NCBI GenBank assembly: GCA_023150895.1 | Contig: JAKLJY010000028.1 | Location: forward strand, 1 to 64,000 | Source: Myxococcota bacterium | Lineage (GTDB): Bacteria; Myxococcota_A; Bradymonadia; UBA7976; UBA1532 | Reading direction: 5' to 3' | Length of the DNA: 64,000 nt | Part shown: piece by piece, positions 50,506 to 59,448 of the stretch | Numbering within the stretch: the stretch's first letter is position 1 | How the letters are laid out: every line of letters starts with the position of its first letter | The notes under the pieces: model-generated | Seen by the model: the letters and a program-made list of their open reading frames with translations, nothing else | Databases searched by the model: none | Told to the model about the DNA's origin: nothing | Program-made: the position numbers and the translations under genes

Positions 50506-51192
50506 ATGGCGCGCGTCATCATCACGATCCCCGTCCCCGGGAGCAACGCCCCCGCGTTCTCTACGCCCTTCACCCTCCGCGTCGTCCCCGCCGAGGCCGA
50601 GCTGCTCGCGGACATCGTCGCGGTCGGCCGCAAGAGCGGGGTGCTCACGGACGAGCAGGTCGGTGCGCTGCGCAAGGTGCCGTCCGTCATCGAAGCGGAG
50701 CTCGCCTTCGAGAAGCAGGGCGATCGGGCCGCCGCCATCGCCGCCGCGCGCCTCGCCGCGGATGCCCTCGAGGCAGGCGCGATGGCCGTCTTCGTCGAGA
50801 CCTCGCTGCGGGTCTTCGGTCGAGACACGCTCGTCGGCGCCGAGCTCGACGACGCCCATACATTGTTTCACCTCTTCGTCGAGGTCCTGCTCGACGACGA
50901 GGCGCATGAGGTCGTGACCGAGGGCCTGCAGTGCTTCGACCTGCCCGACGTGTGCGTGCCGTTCACCGCGGGCGATCCGGAGAGCGCCGAGGCCGCGCAG
51001 GCGGCGGCGTTCTCCCTCGCCGCGCAGATGGTGTGTGATCGCCTGCGCCCGCAGAGCGGCGGCGTGTTCCGGGCCAGCGAGAGCGCGCCCTGGTATCGCG
51101 TGCGCCTCGAGGCCGCCGACGTCGCCGACGTCGCCGACGATCCGTTCGTCAACCCCCGCGGCCGCTGGCGCCTGACCCCGCGGGGCACCTGA
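50506..51192 (+). CDS. Conserved-type hypothetical protein (possibly DUF4261-like)
   Basis: 228 aa from ATG 50506, divergent from the GroES-like gene by 45 nt. Residues 1-150 look helical. A segment HTLFHLFVEVLLDDEAHEVVTEGLQCFDLPDVCVP (about 125-160) resembles the end of DUF4261 proteins, with a 'T-x-G-L-x-x-F-x-L-P' pattern. The match is weak. No signal peptide, membrane helix or enzyme motif was seen. Confidence 0.55.
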   Translation: MARVIITIPVPGSNAPAFSTPFTLRVVPAEAELLADIVAVGRKSGVLTDEQVGALRKVPSVIEAELAFEKQGDRAAAIAAARLAADALEAGAMAVFVETSLRVFGRDTLVGAELDDAHTLFHLFVEVLLDDEAHEVVTEGLQCFDLPDVCVPFTAGDPESAEAAQAAAFSLAAQMVCDRLRPQSGGVFRASESAPWYRVRLEAADVADVADDPFVNPRGRWRLTPRGT

Positions 51193-51277
51193 GCCGCGCG
51201 CGGTCTCGCCGGACCCAGGGGTCTCACGGCACTCCGGTCAACTCCGACTCATTGGGGTTTTCGCCGAGCCCCTCCCC

Positions 51278-54200
51278 ATGACACGGACCCGTCCCCTCCG
51301 TGGCAGCGCGCTGCCGCTCCTCGTCGCGGTCCTTTCGCTCGGGCTCACCCTCTGGGTCTGGGATACCCTCGAGGGCGCGCGCCTGGACCGGGAGCGCGCC
51401 CGTTTGCAGGAACGCACCGTGCTCATCGGCCGCCGCATCGAGGGCCGCCTGCGGGACGATGCACAGATTCTGCGCGGCGCCGCCGGCCTGTTCAGACTCG
51501 TCGGGGCCCCGACGCGGGCGCAGTGGCAGACCTACGTCGAGGCTCTGCACCTCGAGGAGACGCTGCCCGGCATCCAGGGCGTCGGGTTCAGCCTACGGAT
51601 TGCCCCCGAGGACCTCGCCGCGCACGAACAGTCGATCCGTGCAGAGGGTTTTCCCGACTACGCCGTTCGTCCCGTAGCGCCGCGCGCCGTCTACACGTCG
51701 ATCATCTACCTCGAGCCCTTCGATTGGCGTAACCAGCGGGCGTTCGGATACGACATGTTCTCCGAACCCGTGCGGCGCGAGGCGATGGAACGCGCGGCCG
51801 CCACCGCTTCGGTCGCGCTGTCCAACCGGGTGGTGCTCGTCCAGGAGACCGAAACGGACCGCCAGTTCGGGACGCTGATGTATCTGCCCGTGTATCGGGC
51901 CCATCCGACCCCGGTGACCGCGGAGGCCCGCTCGAGCGCCCTGCACGGCTGGGTCTACAGCCCGATTCGCATGAACGATCTGGTGCACGGCGCGCTGGGC
52001 GAACTCCCGGCGGATCTGGTCATCGAGGTCTACACGGCGCCGACGCCCGCACCGGAGGCGTTGGCGTTCCGGAGCCATCCCGTCTCCGTGACCCACGGCA
52101 CGGGCCCTGCTCGGCCCCTCGATCGCCCGATCTCGGCCTTCGGGGTTCGCTGGCTCGTCCGGACGCACACGCTGGCCGACGAACGTCCGCTGAGCGGCGG
52201 TCTCGCCTCCGCGATCACGCTCGCCGCGGGGACACTGATGTCCATCGCGCTCTTCGTCGTGTCGTTGGTGCTCGTCCGCCGCCGTGAACGGGCGCTGTCC
52301 CTCGCCGAGGCCCGGCGCGAGAGCGAGGCGCGTTTCCGCGGATACTTCGACCTGCCCGTGGTCGGCGCCGCATTGCTCGACCGGGACCGGGGCTGGCTCG
52401 CCGTCAACGAGCGTCTGTGCCGCCTGCTCTGCGAGCGTCCCGGACAGTTGCCGGCCCGCCCGCTGGTCGAACTGGCCCACCCGGACGACCGCGCGGAGGT
52501 GGCCCGCCGCTTCGACGCCGCGCTGGCGGGGACGGGCGACGCCGCGAGCTTCACCTGCCGCCTGCTGGCCGCGAACGGGACCACGATCTGGGTCGAGATG
52601 GCCCTGGCTCGCGTCGCCGACGGGGTTCGCCCCGACGCCCTCGTGGCGGTGCACGTCGAGGACGTGTCGGCCCGCATCCGTCAGGAGGCCATGCTGCGCG
52701 CCCGCCTGGACCTGGCCGACTTCGCCCTGTCCCACGACCTCGACGCGATTCTCGTCCACACACTCGACCTGGTCGAAGGGCTCACGGACAGCCGCATCGG
52801 CTTCTATCACTTCGTCCGCGATGATGGCGCGACGCTCTCGCTCCAGGCCTGGTCGACCCGCACGTCCCGCGAGTTCTGCCACGCCGAGGGCAAGGGCAGC
52901 CACTACGACGTCTCGAAGGCGGGCGTCTGGGCGGACTGCGTCCGCTCGCGCCAGCCGGTCATCCACAACGACTATCCGAGTCTCCCCACGCGCCGGGGCA
53001 TGCCGCCCGGTCACGCGCACGTCGCCCGCGAGCTCGTCGTGCCCGTCCTCCGGTCGGGCCGGGTGGTCGCCGTGCTGGGCATCGGCAACCGCGAGACCCC
53101 CTACGGGGAAGCGGACCTCGAGCTCGTCGGCGCGTTCGCTGACCTGGCCTGGGACATCGCCGAGCGCTCGATGGTCCTGGAGAGCCTGCGGGAGAGCGAG
53201 GCGCGCTTCGCCATGGCCTTCGAGCGCGCGCCGGTGCTCATGAGCGTCGCCCGCTTCGAGGACGGCCGTTACCTGGCCGTCAACCAGCAGTTCGTCACGG
53301 TCACGGGTTACAGCCGTGAGGAAGCCCTCGGGAAGAACCCGTCGGAGCTCGGTCTTCTCTCGGAGCCGCAACGCCAGGCCATGCTCGAGCACCTCCGCCG
53401 AGACGGTCGGGTCGACGAGATGGACCTCGAGCCGCGCACGAAGGACGGGCGGACCCTCTCGACGCGGTACGCGGCGGTGGTGCTGACCAGCGGGCGACAG
53501 CGCCAACTGCTCTCCATCGCCCACGACCAGACCACCGAGCGGACGCTCCGCCGGCAGCTCGAACAGTCCCAGAAGCTCGAGTCCGTCGGGCGACTCGCCG
53601 GGGGCGTCGCGCACGACTTCAACAACATGCTCGCGGTCATCCGCGGGTACACCGAACTGCTGATCGAGTCGGTCCCGCCCGGCGCCCCGATGCACGACGA
53701 ACTCGAAGAGATCCGGCGCGCGGCCGAGCGGTCCGCGGAGGTCACGCGACAGCTCCTCGCGTTCGCCCGCAAGCAGGTCGTCGTCCCCCGCCTGCTCGAC
53801 CTGAACGCCACCGTCGAGGGCACGCTCAAGATGATGCGGCGGCTGATCGGCGAGGACATCGAGCTCGTTTTCGAGCCGCAGAGCGGTCTCCCGCAGGTCC
53901 GGATCGATCCGTCGCAGGTCGATCAGGTGCTCGCGAACCTCTGCGTCAACGCCCGTGACGCCATCGAAGCCGGCGGTCGGGTGACGCTGTCGACGGCCAT
54001 CGTCGAGCTCGACGCGGAGCGGTGCGCGCCCTGGGAGAACCTCGCGCCGGGCCCGTTCGTCCGTCTGACGGTCTCCGACACGGGCACGGGCATTCCCCCC
54101 GACGTCATCGGACACGTATTCGAGCCGTTCTTCACCACCAAAGAGGTCGGCCAGGGCACGGGGCTCGGCCTTGCGACGGTCTACGGCATCGCGCGGCAGA

Positions 54201-54724
54201 ACGGCGGCTTCGTCGAGGCCGAGAGCCCCCCCGGACAAGGGGCGGCGATCAGCCTCTACCTCCCCGCGGTGGTGACGGCGATTGCGGGCCAGGACGCGCG
54301 CCTCAATCAGCCCGCGGCGCCGCCGCGCGGCCATCAGGAAACGCTGCTCGTCGTGGAGGACGAACCGGCCGTGCTGCGCCTGTGCTGCGACCTCCTGCGC
54401 CGTCTCGGTTACCGGACGCTGGCCGCCCCGAGTCCGGAGGAGGCGCTCCGGCTCGCCGAGATCCACGGGGCCGAGCTTCGGCTGCTCGTGACCGACGTCG
54501 TCATGCTGGCGATGAGTGGCGCGGATCTCGCGACGGCGATTCGCGCACGCTTGCCCGATCTGCCGTGTCTCTTCATGTCCGGCTACACCCCCGAGGCCAT
54601 CGCCCGCCACGGGCTCGAGGGGCGCGGCGTGTTCATTCAGAAACCGTTCGACTTCCAGACCCTCGCCGCGCGGGTCAGGGCTGCGCTCGAAACCCCGGCC
54701 GGGAAGCCGGAGGCCGTCGAGTAG
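51278..54724 (+). CDS. CHASE-domain hybrid histidine kinase
   Basis: 1148 aa from ATG 51278. Two membrane helices (about 10-27 and 305-330) enclose a periplasmic CHASE domain (about 55-270, with LPGIQGVGFSLRI and AFGYDMFSEPVRREAMERA). In the cytoplasm there are PAS (about 345-465), GAF (about 485-635, with FYHFVRDDG and YPSLPTRRGMPPGHA), a second PAS (about 645-760) and HisKA with phospho-His in [11 protein letters not shown]. HATPase (about 880-1005) and a C-terminal receiver (LLVVEDEPAV, VTDVVM, QKPFD) complete it. CHASE domains bind small molecules such as cytokinins or peptides. There is no adjacent regulator. Confidence 0.9.
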   Translation: MTRTRPLRGSALPLLVAVLSLGLTLWVWDTLEGARLDRERARLQERTVLIGRRIEGRLRDDAQILRGAAGLFRLVGAPTRAQWQTYVEALHLEETLPGIQGVGFSLRIAPEDLAAHEQSIRAEGFPDYAVRPVAPRAVYTSIIYLEPFDWRNQRAFGYDMFSEPVRREAMERAAATASVALSNRVVLVQETETDRQFGTLMYLPVYRAHPTPVTAEARSSALHGWVYSPIRMNDLVHGALGELPADLVIEVYTAPTPAPEALAFRSHPVSVTHGTGPARPLDRPISAFGVRWLVRTHTLADERPLSGGLASAITLAAGTLMSIALFVVSLVLVRRRERALSLAEARRESEARFRGYFDLPVVGAALLDRDRGWLAVNERLCRLLCERPGQLPARPLVELAHPDDRAEVARRFDAALAGTGDAASFTCRLLAANGTTIWVEMALARVADGVRPDALVAVHVEDVSARIRQEAMLRARLDLADFALSHDLDAILVHTLDLVEGLTDSRIGFYHFVRDDGATLSLQAWSTRTSREFCHAEGKGSHYDVSKAGVWADCVRSRQPVIHNDYPSLPTRRGMPPGHAHVARELVVPVLRSGRVVAVLGIGNRETPYGEADLELVGAFADLAWDIAERSMVLESLRESEARFAMAFERAPVLMSVARFEDGRYLAVNQQFVTVTGYSREEALGKNPSELGLLSEPQRQAMLEHLRRDGRVDEMDLEPRTKDGRTLSTRYAAVVLTSGRQRQLLSIAHDQTTERTLRRQLEQSQKLESVGRLAGGVAHDFNNMLAVIRGYTELLIESVPPGAPMHDELEEIRRAAERSAEVTRQLLAFARKQVVVPRLLDLNATVEGTLKMMRRLIGEDIELVFEPQSGLPQVRIDPSQVDQVLANLCVNARDAIEAGGRVTLSTAIVELDAERCAPWENLAPGPFVRLTVSDTGTGIPPDVIGHVFEPFFTTKEVGQGTGLGLATVYGIARQNGGFVEAESPPGQGAAISLYLPAVVTAIAGQDARLNQPAAPPRGHQETLLVVEDEPAVLRLCCDLLRRLGYRTLAAPSPEEALRLAEIHGAELRLLVTDVVMLAMSGADLATAIRARLPDLPCLFMSGYTPEAIARHGLEGRGVFIQKPFDFQTLAARVRAALETPAGKPEAVE

Positions 54725-54732
54725 CGCATCCC

Positions 54733-55890
54733 TCAGTCGCTGCACCCGAGGCCGATGTCGGCGACGTCGACGTCCGGGGTGAGCACCGTGACGAGCGCGC
54801 CGTCCCGGTCGGCGAGGGTCAGCTCGTGGACACCCGCCGCGTTGCCGGGTCGGCCGAGCCAGAGGAAGACGAAGCGCCCGTCGGCGAGCGCGCAGGGGCT
54901 GACCGCGTTGGGGAACGCCCGCCCGATGGGCGCCGGCTCGCCCCCGCAGGTGGGCAGGCGCCAGATGAGCTCCGGGCTGTCGCCGTCCACCGGCCACGAG
55001 GCCTCGAACAGCAGGCCGTCGGGCCCGGGGTGCGGGTTCTGGACCTTGTCGAAGCGGGCGTCGGGCAGGGTGTCCGGGCCGACCACCCGCCGGAAACCGG
55101 TGCCGTCGCGGGCGACCTCGCAGGCGTCGTTGGCCCCGTCCTCGGGGTAGGGGTTCTGACCGCAGTCGAACACGACGTGCGTCCCCTCGCGGTTCATCGC
55201 GGGCATGTTGTTGAAGGTGTAGGTCGACGCATCGGTGAGCAGCGCGGGCGCACCCCACGCGCCCCCGGACCGCTCGGTGAGCCAGAGATCGACCTCGTGC
55301 GGGCCGCCTTTTGCCGAGAACACGATGCGGTCGCCCGTGTCGTCGATGGCCGAGCCGCCCTCGACATAGACCTCGGCGCCCCCGGCGAGCACGGGCTCGA
55401 CGGCCGAAAGATCCCCCGGCACGCGGGCGAGGCACTCGCCGCCGCACCCGGCCTTCTCGGAGGACATCACGATCCACGCGCCGTTGCCCGACGCCGACAC
55501 GAAGCGGTCCCGTCCGCCGGGGGCCACGGCCGAGAGGACCGCCGAGACGTTCTCCGGCGCCGCGCCCGCGGTCGCCTCGATGCGAAAGACCTCGTCCCCG
55601 ACGGCGTAGTAGGCGTGCCCGGTGACGGCGGGCAGGGCCCCCGACGCCGCGCACCCGCCGACCGGGCCGCCGGACCCGCCCGTCCCGCCCGTCCCACCCG
55701 TCCCGCCGACCGGGCCGCCGGACCCGCCGGACCCACCCGTCCCGCCGCCCGCGGCGCCCCCCGGACCCGCATCGCCGGCGTCGGCGGCTCCGGCGGCATC
55801 GTCGCCCCCGCAGGCCCCAAGCAGCGCGGCGCACAGCACACCGCCCATCGCCCCCGGCCACCGGCCGTTTCGGCTCGTGTTCTCGCGCAT
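54733..55890 (-). CDS. Lipoprotein with propeller-like repeats
   Basis: 385 aa from ATG 55890 with GGAG upstream. The lipobox is LLGAC (Cys27). A long Gly/Ser/Thr linker (30-80) is encoded by a duplicated DNA block. The rest has strands like FRIEATAGAAPENVSAVLSAVAPGGRDRFV, DRIVFSAKGGPHEVDLWLTE and THVVFDCGQNPYP, similar to TolB-type WD40 beta propellers. Its stop is 8 nt from the convergent kinase stop. Confidence 0.7.
   Translation of the reverse strand: MRENTSRNGRWPGAMGGVLCAALLGACGGDDAAGAADAGDAGPGGAAGGGTGGSGGSGGPVGGTGGTGGTGGSGGPVGGCAASGALPAVTGHAYYAVGDEVFRIEATAGAAPENVSAVLSAVAPGGRDRFVSASGNGAWIVMSSEKAGCGGECLARVPGDLSAVEPVLAGGAEVYVEGGSAIDDTGDRIVFSAKGGPHEVDLWLTERSGGAWGAPALLTDASTYTFNNMPAMNREGTHVVFDCGQNPYPEDGANDACEVARDGTGFRRVVGPDTLPDARFDKVQNPHPGPDGLLFEASWPVDGDSPELIWRLPTCGGEPAPIGRAFPNAVSPCALADGRFVFLWLGRPGNAAGVHELTLADRDGALVTVLTPDVDVADIGLGCSD
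55658..55728 (-). repeat. Duplicated Gly/Ser linker DNA
   Basis: A 23-bp sequence at 55658-55680 recurs exactly at 55706-55728, a 48-bp period, with GGT/GGS codons between. It encodes the linker of the lipoprotein above and changes length in frame. Confidence 0.7.
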
Positions 55891-56032
55891 CGTCGACTCC
55901 TTCTGACGTTCGGAAGACCCGCACCATACCCCGGAAAAGCCCGACGGGCCCGCTTCGTCGCCCGACCTCGGCGAGCGTGGAGCAGACGCCCGGCGCCGGG
56001 ACGAACGCTACACCACCGTCCATGGATGAACG

Positions 56033-56737
56033 GTGCACCACGAGGCATCGAAGTCGGCCTGCGGCGCGGCTTTCCGGTGTGGCACGGGGGGTGCAAAGCG
56101 CCCACGCGTCACACAATCGAAAGAGGCACCCACTCGCACCACTCGCACCGCCCGCACCGCCCTCACGGCCCTCGCCGTCTCCGTTTCCAGCCTCGGCATG
56201 CCCGCCTACGCGGCCTCGAACGTCGGGTCGGCTTCGCACCTCGACTCGATGCCGGCGGCCCCCGGCGACGGCTTCACGGCGCCGGATGATCCCGGCACGC
56301 ACACGGACGTGACCATGGGTTTCGGCACGCAGACGGGCGGCGTCGGGTTCATGGTCGGGCACCGCACCGCGGGCGGCCTGCGCGTCGAGGGCGGCCTCGG
56401 CACCCTGATCGCGATCTTCGGTCTCTCGGCCGCGGCAGGCTTCAGCGGCACGATCTACGAGTCGGCGCGCAGCCGGGTCGAGATCCCCGTGCTCGCCACA
56501 TTCGCATTGCTCAGCTGCACTTCGTGTGGCACGGACTCGGGCTCGACGGACACTTCCCTCTTCGGCGCCATGACGGGCATCGATTGGTCCTACGGGCGTT
56601 CGGCGGCGTCGTCCGGGCTCGTGCTCTCCCTGCGAGCCGGCATTGCCTCCAGCACCTTCACCGACCACTACGAGGACGGGGCGACCTGGACCTCCGCGGC
56701 CCCGCTCGCGCAACTCGGCGTGGGCTGGACGTTCTGA
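56033..56737 (+). CDS. Exported barrel-like protein, first of a tandem pair
   Basis: 234 aa from GTG 56033, the first start after an in-frame stop. The n-region is unusually long (about 35 residues), then comes a hydrophobic stretch ending PAYAAS (cleavage near 60). The mature part has Gly/aromatic beta strands (VTMGFGTQTGGVGFMVGHRTAG, RVEIPVLATFALL, APLAQLGVGWTF) ending in Phe, as in small outer-membrane barrels. An upstream frame error that hides the true start is possible. Confidence 0.6.
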   Translation: MHHEASKSACGAAFRCGTGGAKRPRVTQSKEAPTRTTRTARTALTALAVSVSSLGMPAYAASNVGSASHLDSMPAAPGDGFTAPDDPGTHTDVTMGFGTQTGGVGFMVGHRTAGGLRVEGGLGTLIAIFGLSAAAGFSGTIYESARSRVEIPVLATFALLSCTSCGTDSGSTDTSLFGAMTGIDWSYGRSAASSGLVLSLRAGIASSTFTDHYEDGATWTSAAPLAQLGVGWTF

Positions 56738-56793
56738 CACGCCCCCCTCCCCGGCGCGCCGGACGGCCGACCAGACCAAGCAACGAGATCCTC

Positions 56794-57375
56794 ATGGCTT
56801 CCCGACCCCACCGCGCATTCATCCGGACGCTCGCCGTGTGCGCGGCGACCGGCCTGCACCCGACCGTCGCCTCCGCCGGGCCCGACGTGGGCGAGGCGAG
56901 CACGTCGAGCCCGGCGTTCCCCCCCCCTCTCGAACTGGACGAACATTGGGACGTATCCTTCGGCCTGGGCACCCAGACCGGCGGTCTCGGCGTTTCCGTC
57001 GGACACCGGTCGGCGTCGGCGCGCCGGATCGAGGCCAGTATCGGCTACGCGTTCATCATGGGCGGTGCCTCCGTCGCGTTCGGGTTCAGCCCGGTGGTCC
57101 TCGAGTCCGGACGAACGCGGGTCGAGGTGCCCGTGCTCATGAGCGCCGGCATGATCGTCGCGGTCTATGGCGACCCGGACATCGCGAACCGGCCGCTGTT
57201 CGGCGCCCTCACCGGACTCGATGTCGTTCACGCCCGCGCCGACGGGCGCAGCGGAGCCGCTTTTTCGCTCCGCGCCGGCGCGGCCGCGGGCCTCTCGCCC
57301 GGCCTCTTCGAAGGCGGCGACGCCGATCTCAGCCTCGCGCCCTTGGCGCAGGTCGCCCTCGGTTGGGTGTTCTGA
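56794..57375 (+). CDS. Exported barrel-like protein, second of a tandem pair
   Basis: 193 aa from ATG 56794. A standard signal peptide ends ASAGP. It is a clear paralog of the preceding protein: SFGLGTQTGGLGVSVGHRS, ESGRTRVEVPVLMS, RPLFGALTGLDVVHARA and APLAQVALGWVF line up throughout. It also ends in Phe, consistent with an eight-strand barrel inserted by the Bam machinery. The function is unknown. Confidence 0.7.
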   Translation: MASRPHRAFIRTLAVCAATGLHPTVASAGPDVGEASTSSPAFPPPLELDEHWDVSFGLGTQTGGLGVSVGHRSASARRIEASIGYAFIMGGASVAFGFSPVVLESGRTRVEVPVLMSAGMIVAVYGDPDIANRPLFGALTGLDVVHARADGRSGAAFSLRAGAAAGLSPGLFEGGDADLSLAPLAQVALGWVF

Positions 57376-57410
57376 CGCCCCTTCGGACCGGTGACGCGCC
57401 CCGCCCTCCC

Positions 57411-57426
57411 GTTACGCTGCGGTAAC
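57411..57426. promoter_or_regulatory. Small dyad upstream of korA
   Basis: GTTAC (57411-57415) and GTAAC (57422-57426) flank GCTGCG. It lies in the 197-nt gap before korA, which must hold the promoter for the korAB-nuo genes. The role is unknown. Confidence 0.3.
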
Positions 57427-57572
57427 CCCCCTACGGCCGTTCGGCCCCGCGCGTTCGGGCACATTTCTTGCGCAGCGGCGGGCTTTCAATGGCGCGCGCC
57501 ACGCTCGCGCTCGCCTCACGCACTCACCGTCTTCGTTCGACCGACCCGAAACCCCCGCCTACAGGACACTCA

Positions 57573-59411
57573 ATGTTGGAGAAACACACGGAAGTGCTCG
57601 AAGCCGTGGCCATCCGGTTCGCCGGGGACTCCGGCGACGGCATGCAGCTCACCGGCACGCAGTTCACCGAGACGACGGCCCTCGCCGGCAACGATCTCGC
57701 GACGTTCCCCGACTACCCGGCCGAGATCCGGGCGCCGGCGGGCACCATCGGCGGCGTGTCCGGCTTCCAGCTCCACCTGTCGAGCAAGGACGTTTTCACC
57801 CCCGGTGACGAGCCGGACGTCCTCGTGGCGATGAACCCCGCGGCCCTCAAGGTCAACCTGCCCGACCTCAAGCCCGGCGGCATCCTCATCCTCAATACCG
57901 AGCAGTTCAGCGACAAGAACCTCGAGCGTGCGGGCTACAAGTCCAACCCCCTCGAGGACGGCTCCCTGGCGGCCTATCGGGTCTACCCGGTGGACATCAC
58001 CGGCCTGACGCTCAAGGCCATCGCCGACGTCGGCCTGAATCAGCGCGCCGCGGTGCGCTGCAAGAACTTCTTCGCCCTCGGCCTCGCCTACTGGATGTTC
58101 AACCGTCCGCTCGAGCACTCCATCGCCTGGATCGAGCAGACGATGGCCAAGAAGGACGCCCTGGCGGCGCAGGCCAACCTGAAGGCCCTCAAGGCCGGGC
58201 ACGCGTACGGCGAGACGGCCGAGATCTTCACGCACAGCTACGTCATCCCGGAGGCGAAGATCGCCCCGGGCAAGTACAAGAACATCACGGGCAACGAGGG
58301 CGTGGCGCTCGGCCTGCTGGCGGCGATGCAGCTCTCCGGCCTGGACATGTTTCTGGGCACCTACCCCATCACGCCGGCGACGGACATCCTGCACCACCTG
58401 AGCAAGTACAAACACCTCGGGGTCAAGACGTTCCAGGCCGAGGACGAGATTGCCGGCATCTGCTCGGCCATCGGCGCGGCCTACGCCGGCGGCCTGGCCG
58501 TCACCACGACGAGCGGCCCGGGCCTCGCGCTCAAGTCCGAGGCCATGAACCTCGCGCTGATGCTCGAGCTGCCCCTCGTCATCGTGAACGTGCAGCGCGG
58601 CGGCCCGAGCACCGGCCTGCCCACCAAGACCGAGCAGTCGGATCTCATGCAGGCCCTCTACGGTCGCAACGGCGAGTCGCCCATCCCGGTCATCGCCGCG
58701 CGCAGCCCCGGCGACTGCTTCGACGCGGCCATCGAGGCCGTCCGCATCGCGATTCGCTCCATGACGCCGGTGCTGCTTCTGACCGATGGCTACCTCGCCA
58801 ACGGCTCCGAGCCCTGGCGCATCCCCAAGCTCGACGAGCTGCCGCGCATCCCGGTGCACTTCCACACCGAGCCCAACGGCTTCCAGCCCTACGGCCGCGA
58901 CGACCGCCTCGCCCGGCCCTGGGCCATCCCCGGCACGCCCGGCCTCGAGCACCGCATCGGCGGCCTCGAGAAGGCCAACCTGACGGGCGCGGTCAGCTAC
59001 GACGGCGGCAACCACGAGCTGATGTGCAAGCTGCGCGCGGAGAAGATCCGCCGCATCGCGGACATCATCCCGCCCACCGAGGTCCACGGCGCGCTCGACG
59101 GCGACGTGCTGGTGGTCGGCTGGGGCGGCACCTACGGGGCCATCCGCGCGGGGGTGGACAAACTGCTCGGCGACGGCCACCGCGTCGCGCACGTGCACCT
59201 GCGCCACCTGAACCCGCTGCCCGCCGATCTCGGGGCCGTGCTGCACCGCTTCAAGAAGGTGCTCGTGCCCGAGCTCAACCTCGGCCAGCTCTCGCACCTG
59301 CTGCGCGACCGCTATCTCATCGACGCGGTCTCGTACAACAAGGTGCAGGGCAAGCCCTTCAAAGAGTCGGAGATCGCGCGGGCCGTGCTCGCCGAGCTCG
59401 AGCGCCTCTGA
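57573..59411 (+). CDS. korA: 2-oxoacid:ferredoxin oxidoreductase, alpha (fused gamma-alpha) subunit
   Basis: 612 aa from ATG 57573 with AGGA upstream. Residues about 10-190 are the gamma domain (IRFAGDSGDGMQLTGTQF, GGVSGFQLHLSS). From about 210 the alpha (PP) domain follows, with YPITPATDILHHLSKY, EDEIAGICSAIGAAYAG, TTTSGPGLALKSEAMNLALMLELPLVIVNVQRGGPSTGLPT and TDGYLANGSEPWRIP. With KorB it oxidises 2-oxoglutarate (or pyruvate) to the acyl-CoA while reducing ferredoxin. It is the start of a run that continues into complex I genes. Confidence 0.92.
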   Translation: MLEKHTEVLEAVAIRFAGDSGDGMQLTGTQFTETTALAGNDLATFPDYPAEIRAPAGTIGGVSGFQLHLSSKDVFTPGDEPDVLVAMNPAALKVNLPDLKPGGILILNTEQFSDKNLERAGYKSNPLEDGSLAAYRVYPVDITGLTLKAIADVGLNQRAAVRCKNFFALGLAYWMFNRPLEHSIAWIEQTMAKKDALAAQANLKALKAGHAYGETAEIFTHSYVIPEAKIAPGKYKNITGNEGVALGLLAAMQLSGLDMFLGTYPITPATDILHHLSKYKHLGVKTFQAEDEIAGICSAIGAAYAGGLAVTTTSGPGLALKSEAMNLALMLELPLVIVNVQRGGPSTGLPTKTEQSDLMQALYGRNGESPIPVIAARSPGDCFDAAIEAVRIAIRSMTPVLLLTDGYLANGSEPWRIPKLDELPRIPVHFHTEPNGFQPYGRDDRLARPWAIPGTPGLEHRIGGLEKANLTGAVSYDGGNHELMCKLRAEKIRRIADIIPPTEVHGALDGDVLVVGWGGTYGAIRAGVDKLLGDGHRVAHVHLRHLNPLPADLGAVLHRFKKVLVPELNLGQLSHLLRDRYLIDAVSYNKVQGKPFKESEIARAVLAELERL

Positions 59412-59448
59412 TCCCGAAACCACGAACCGAACCCCGACGAGAGATGCC

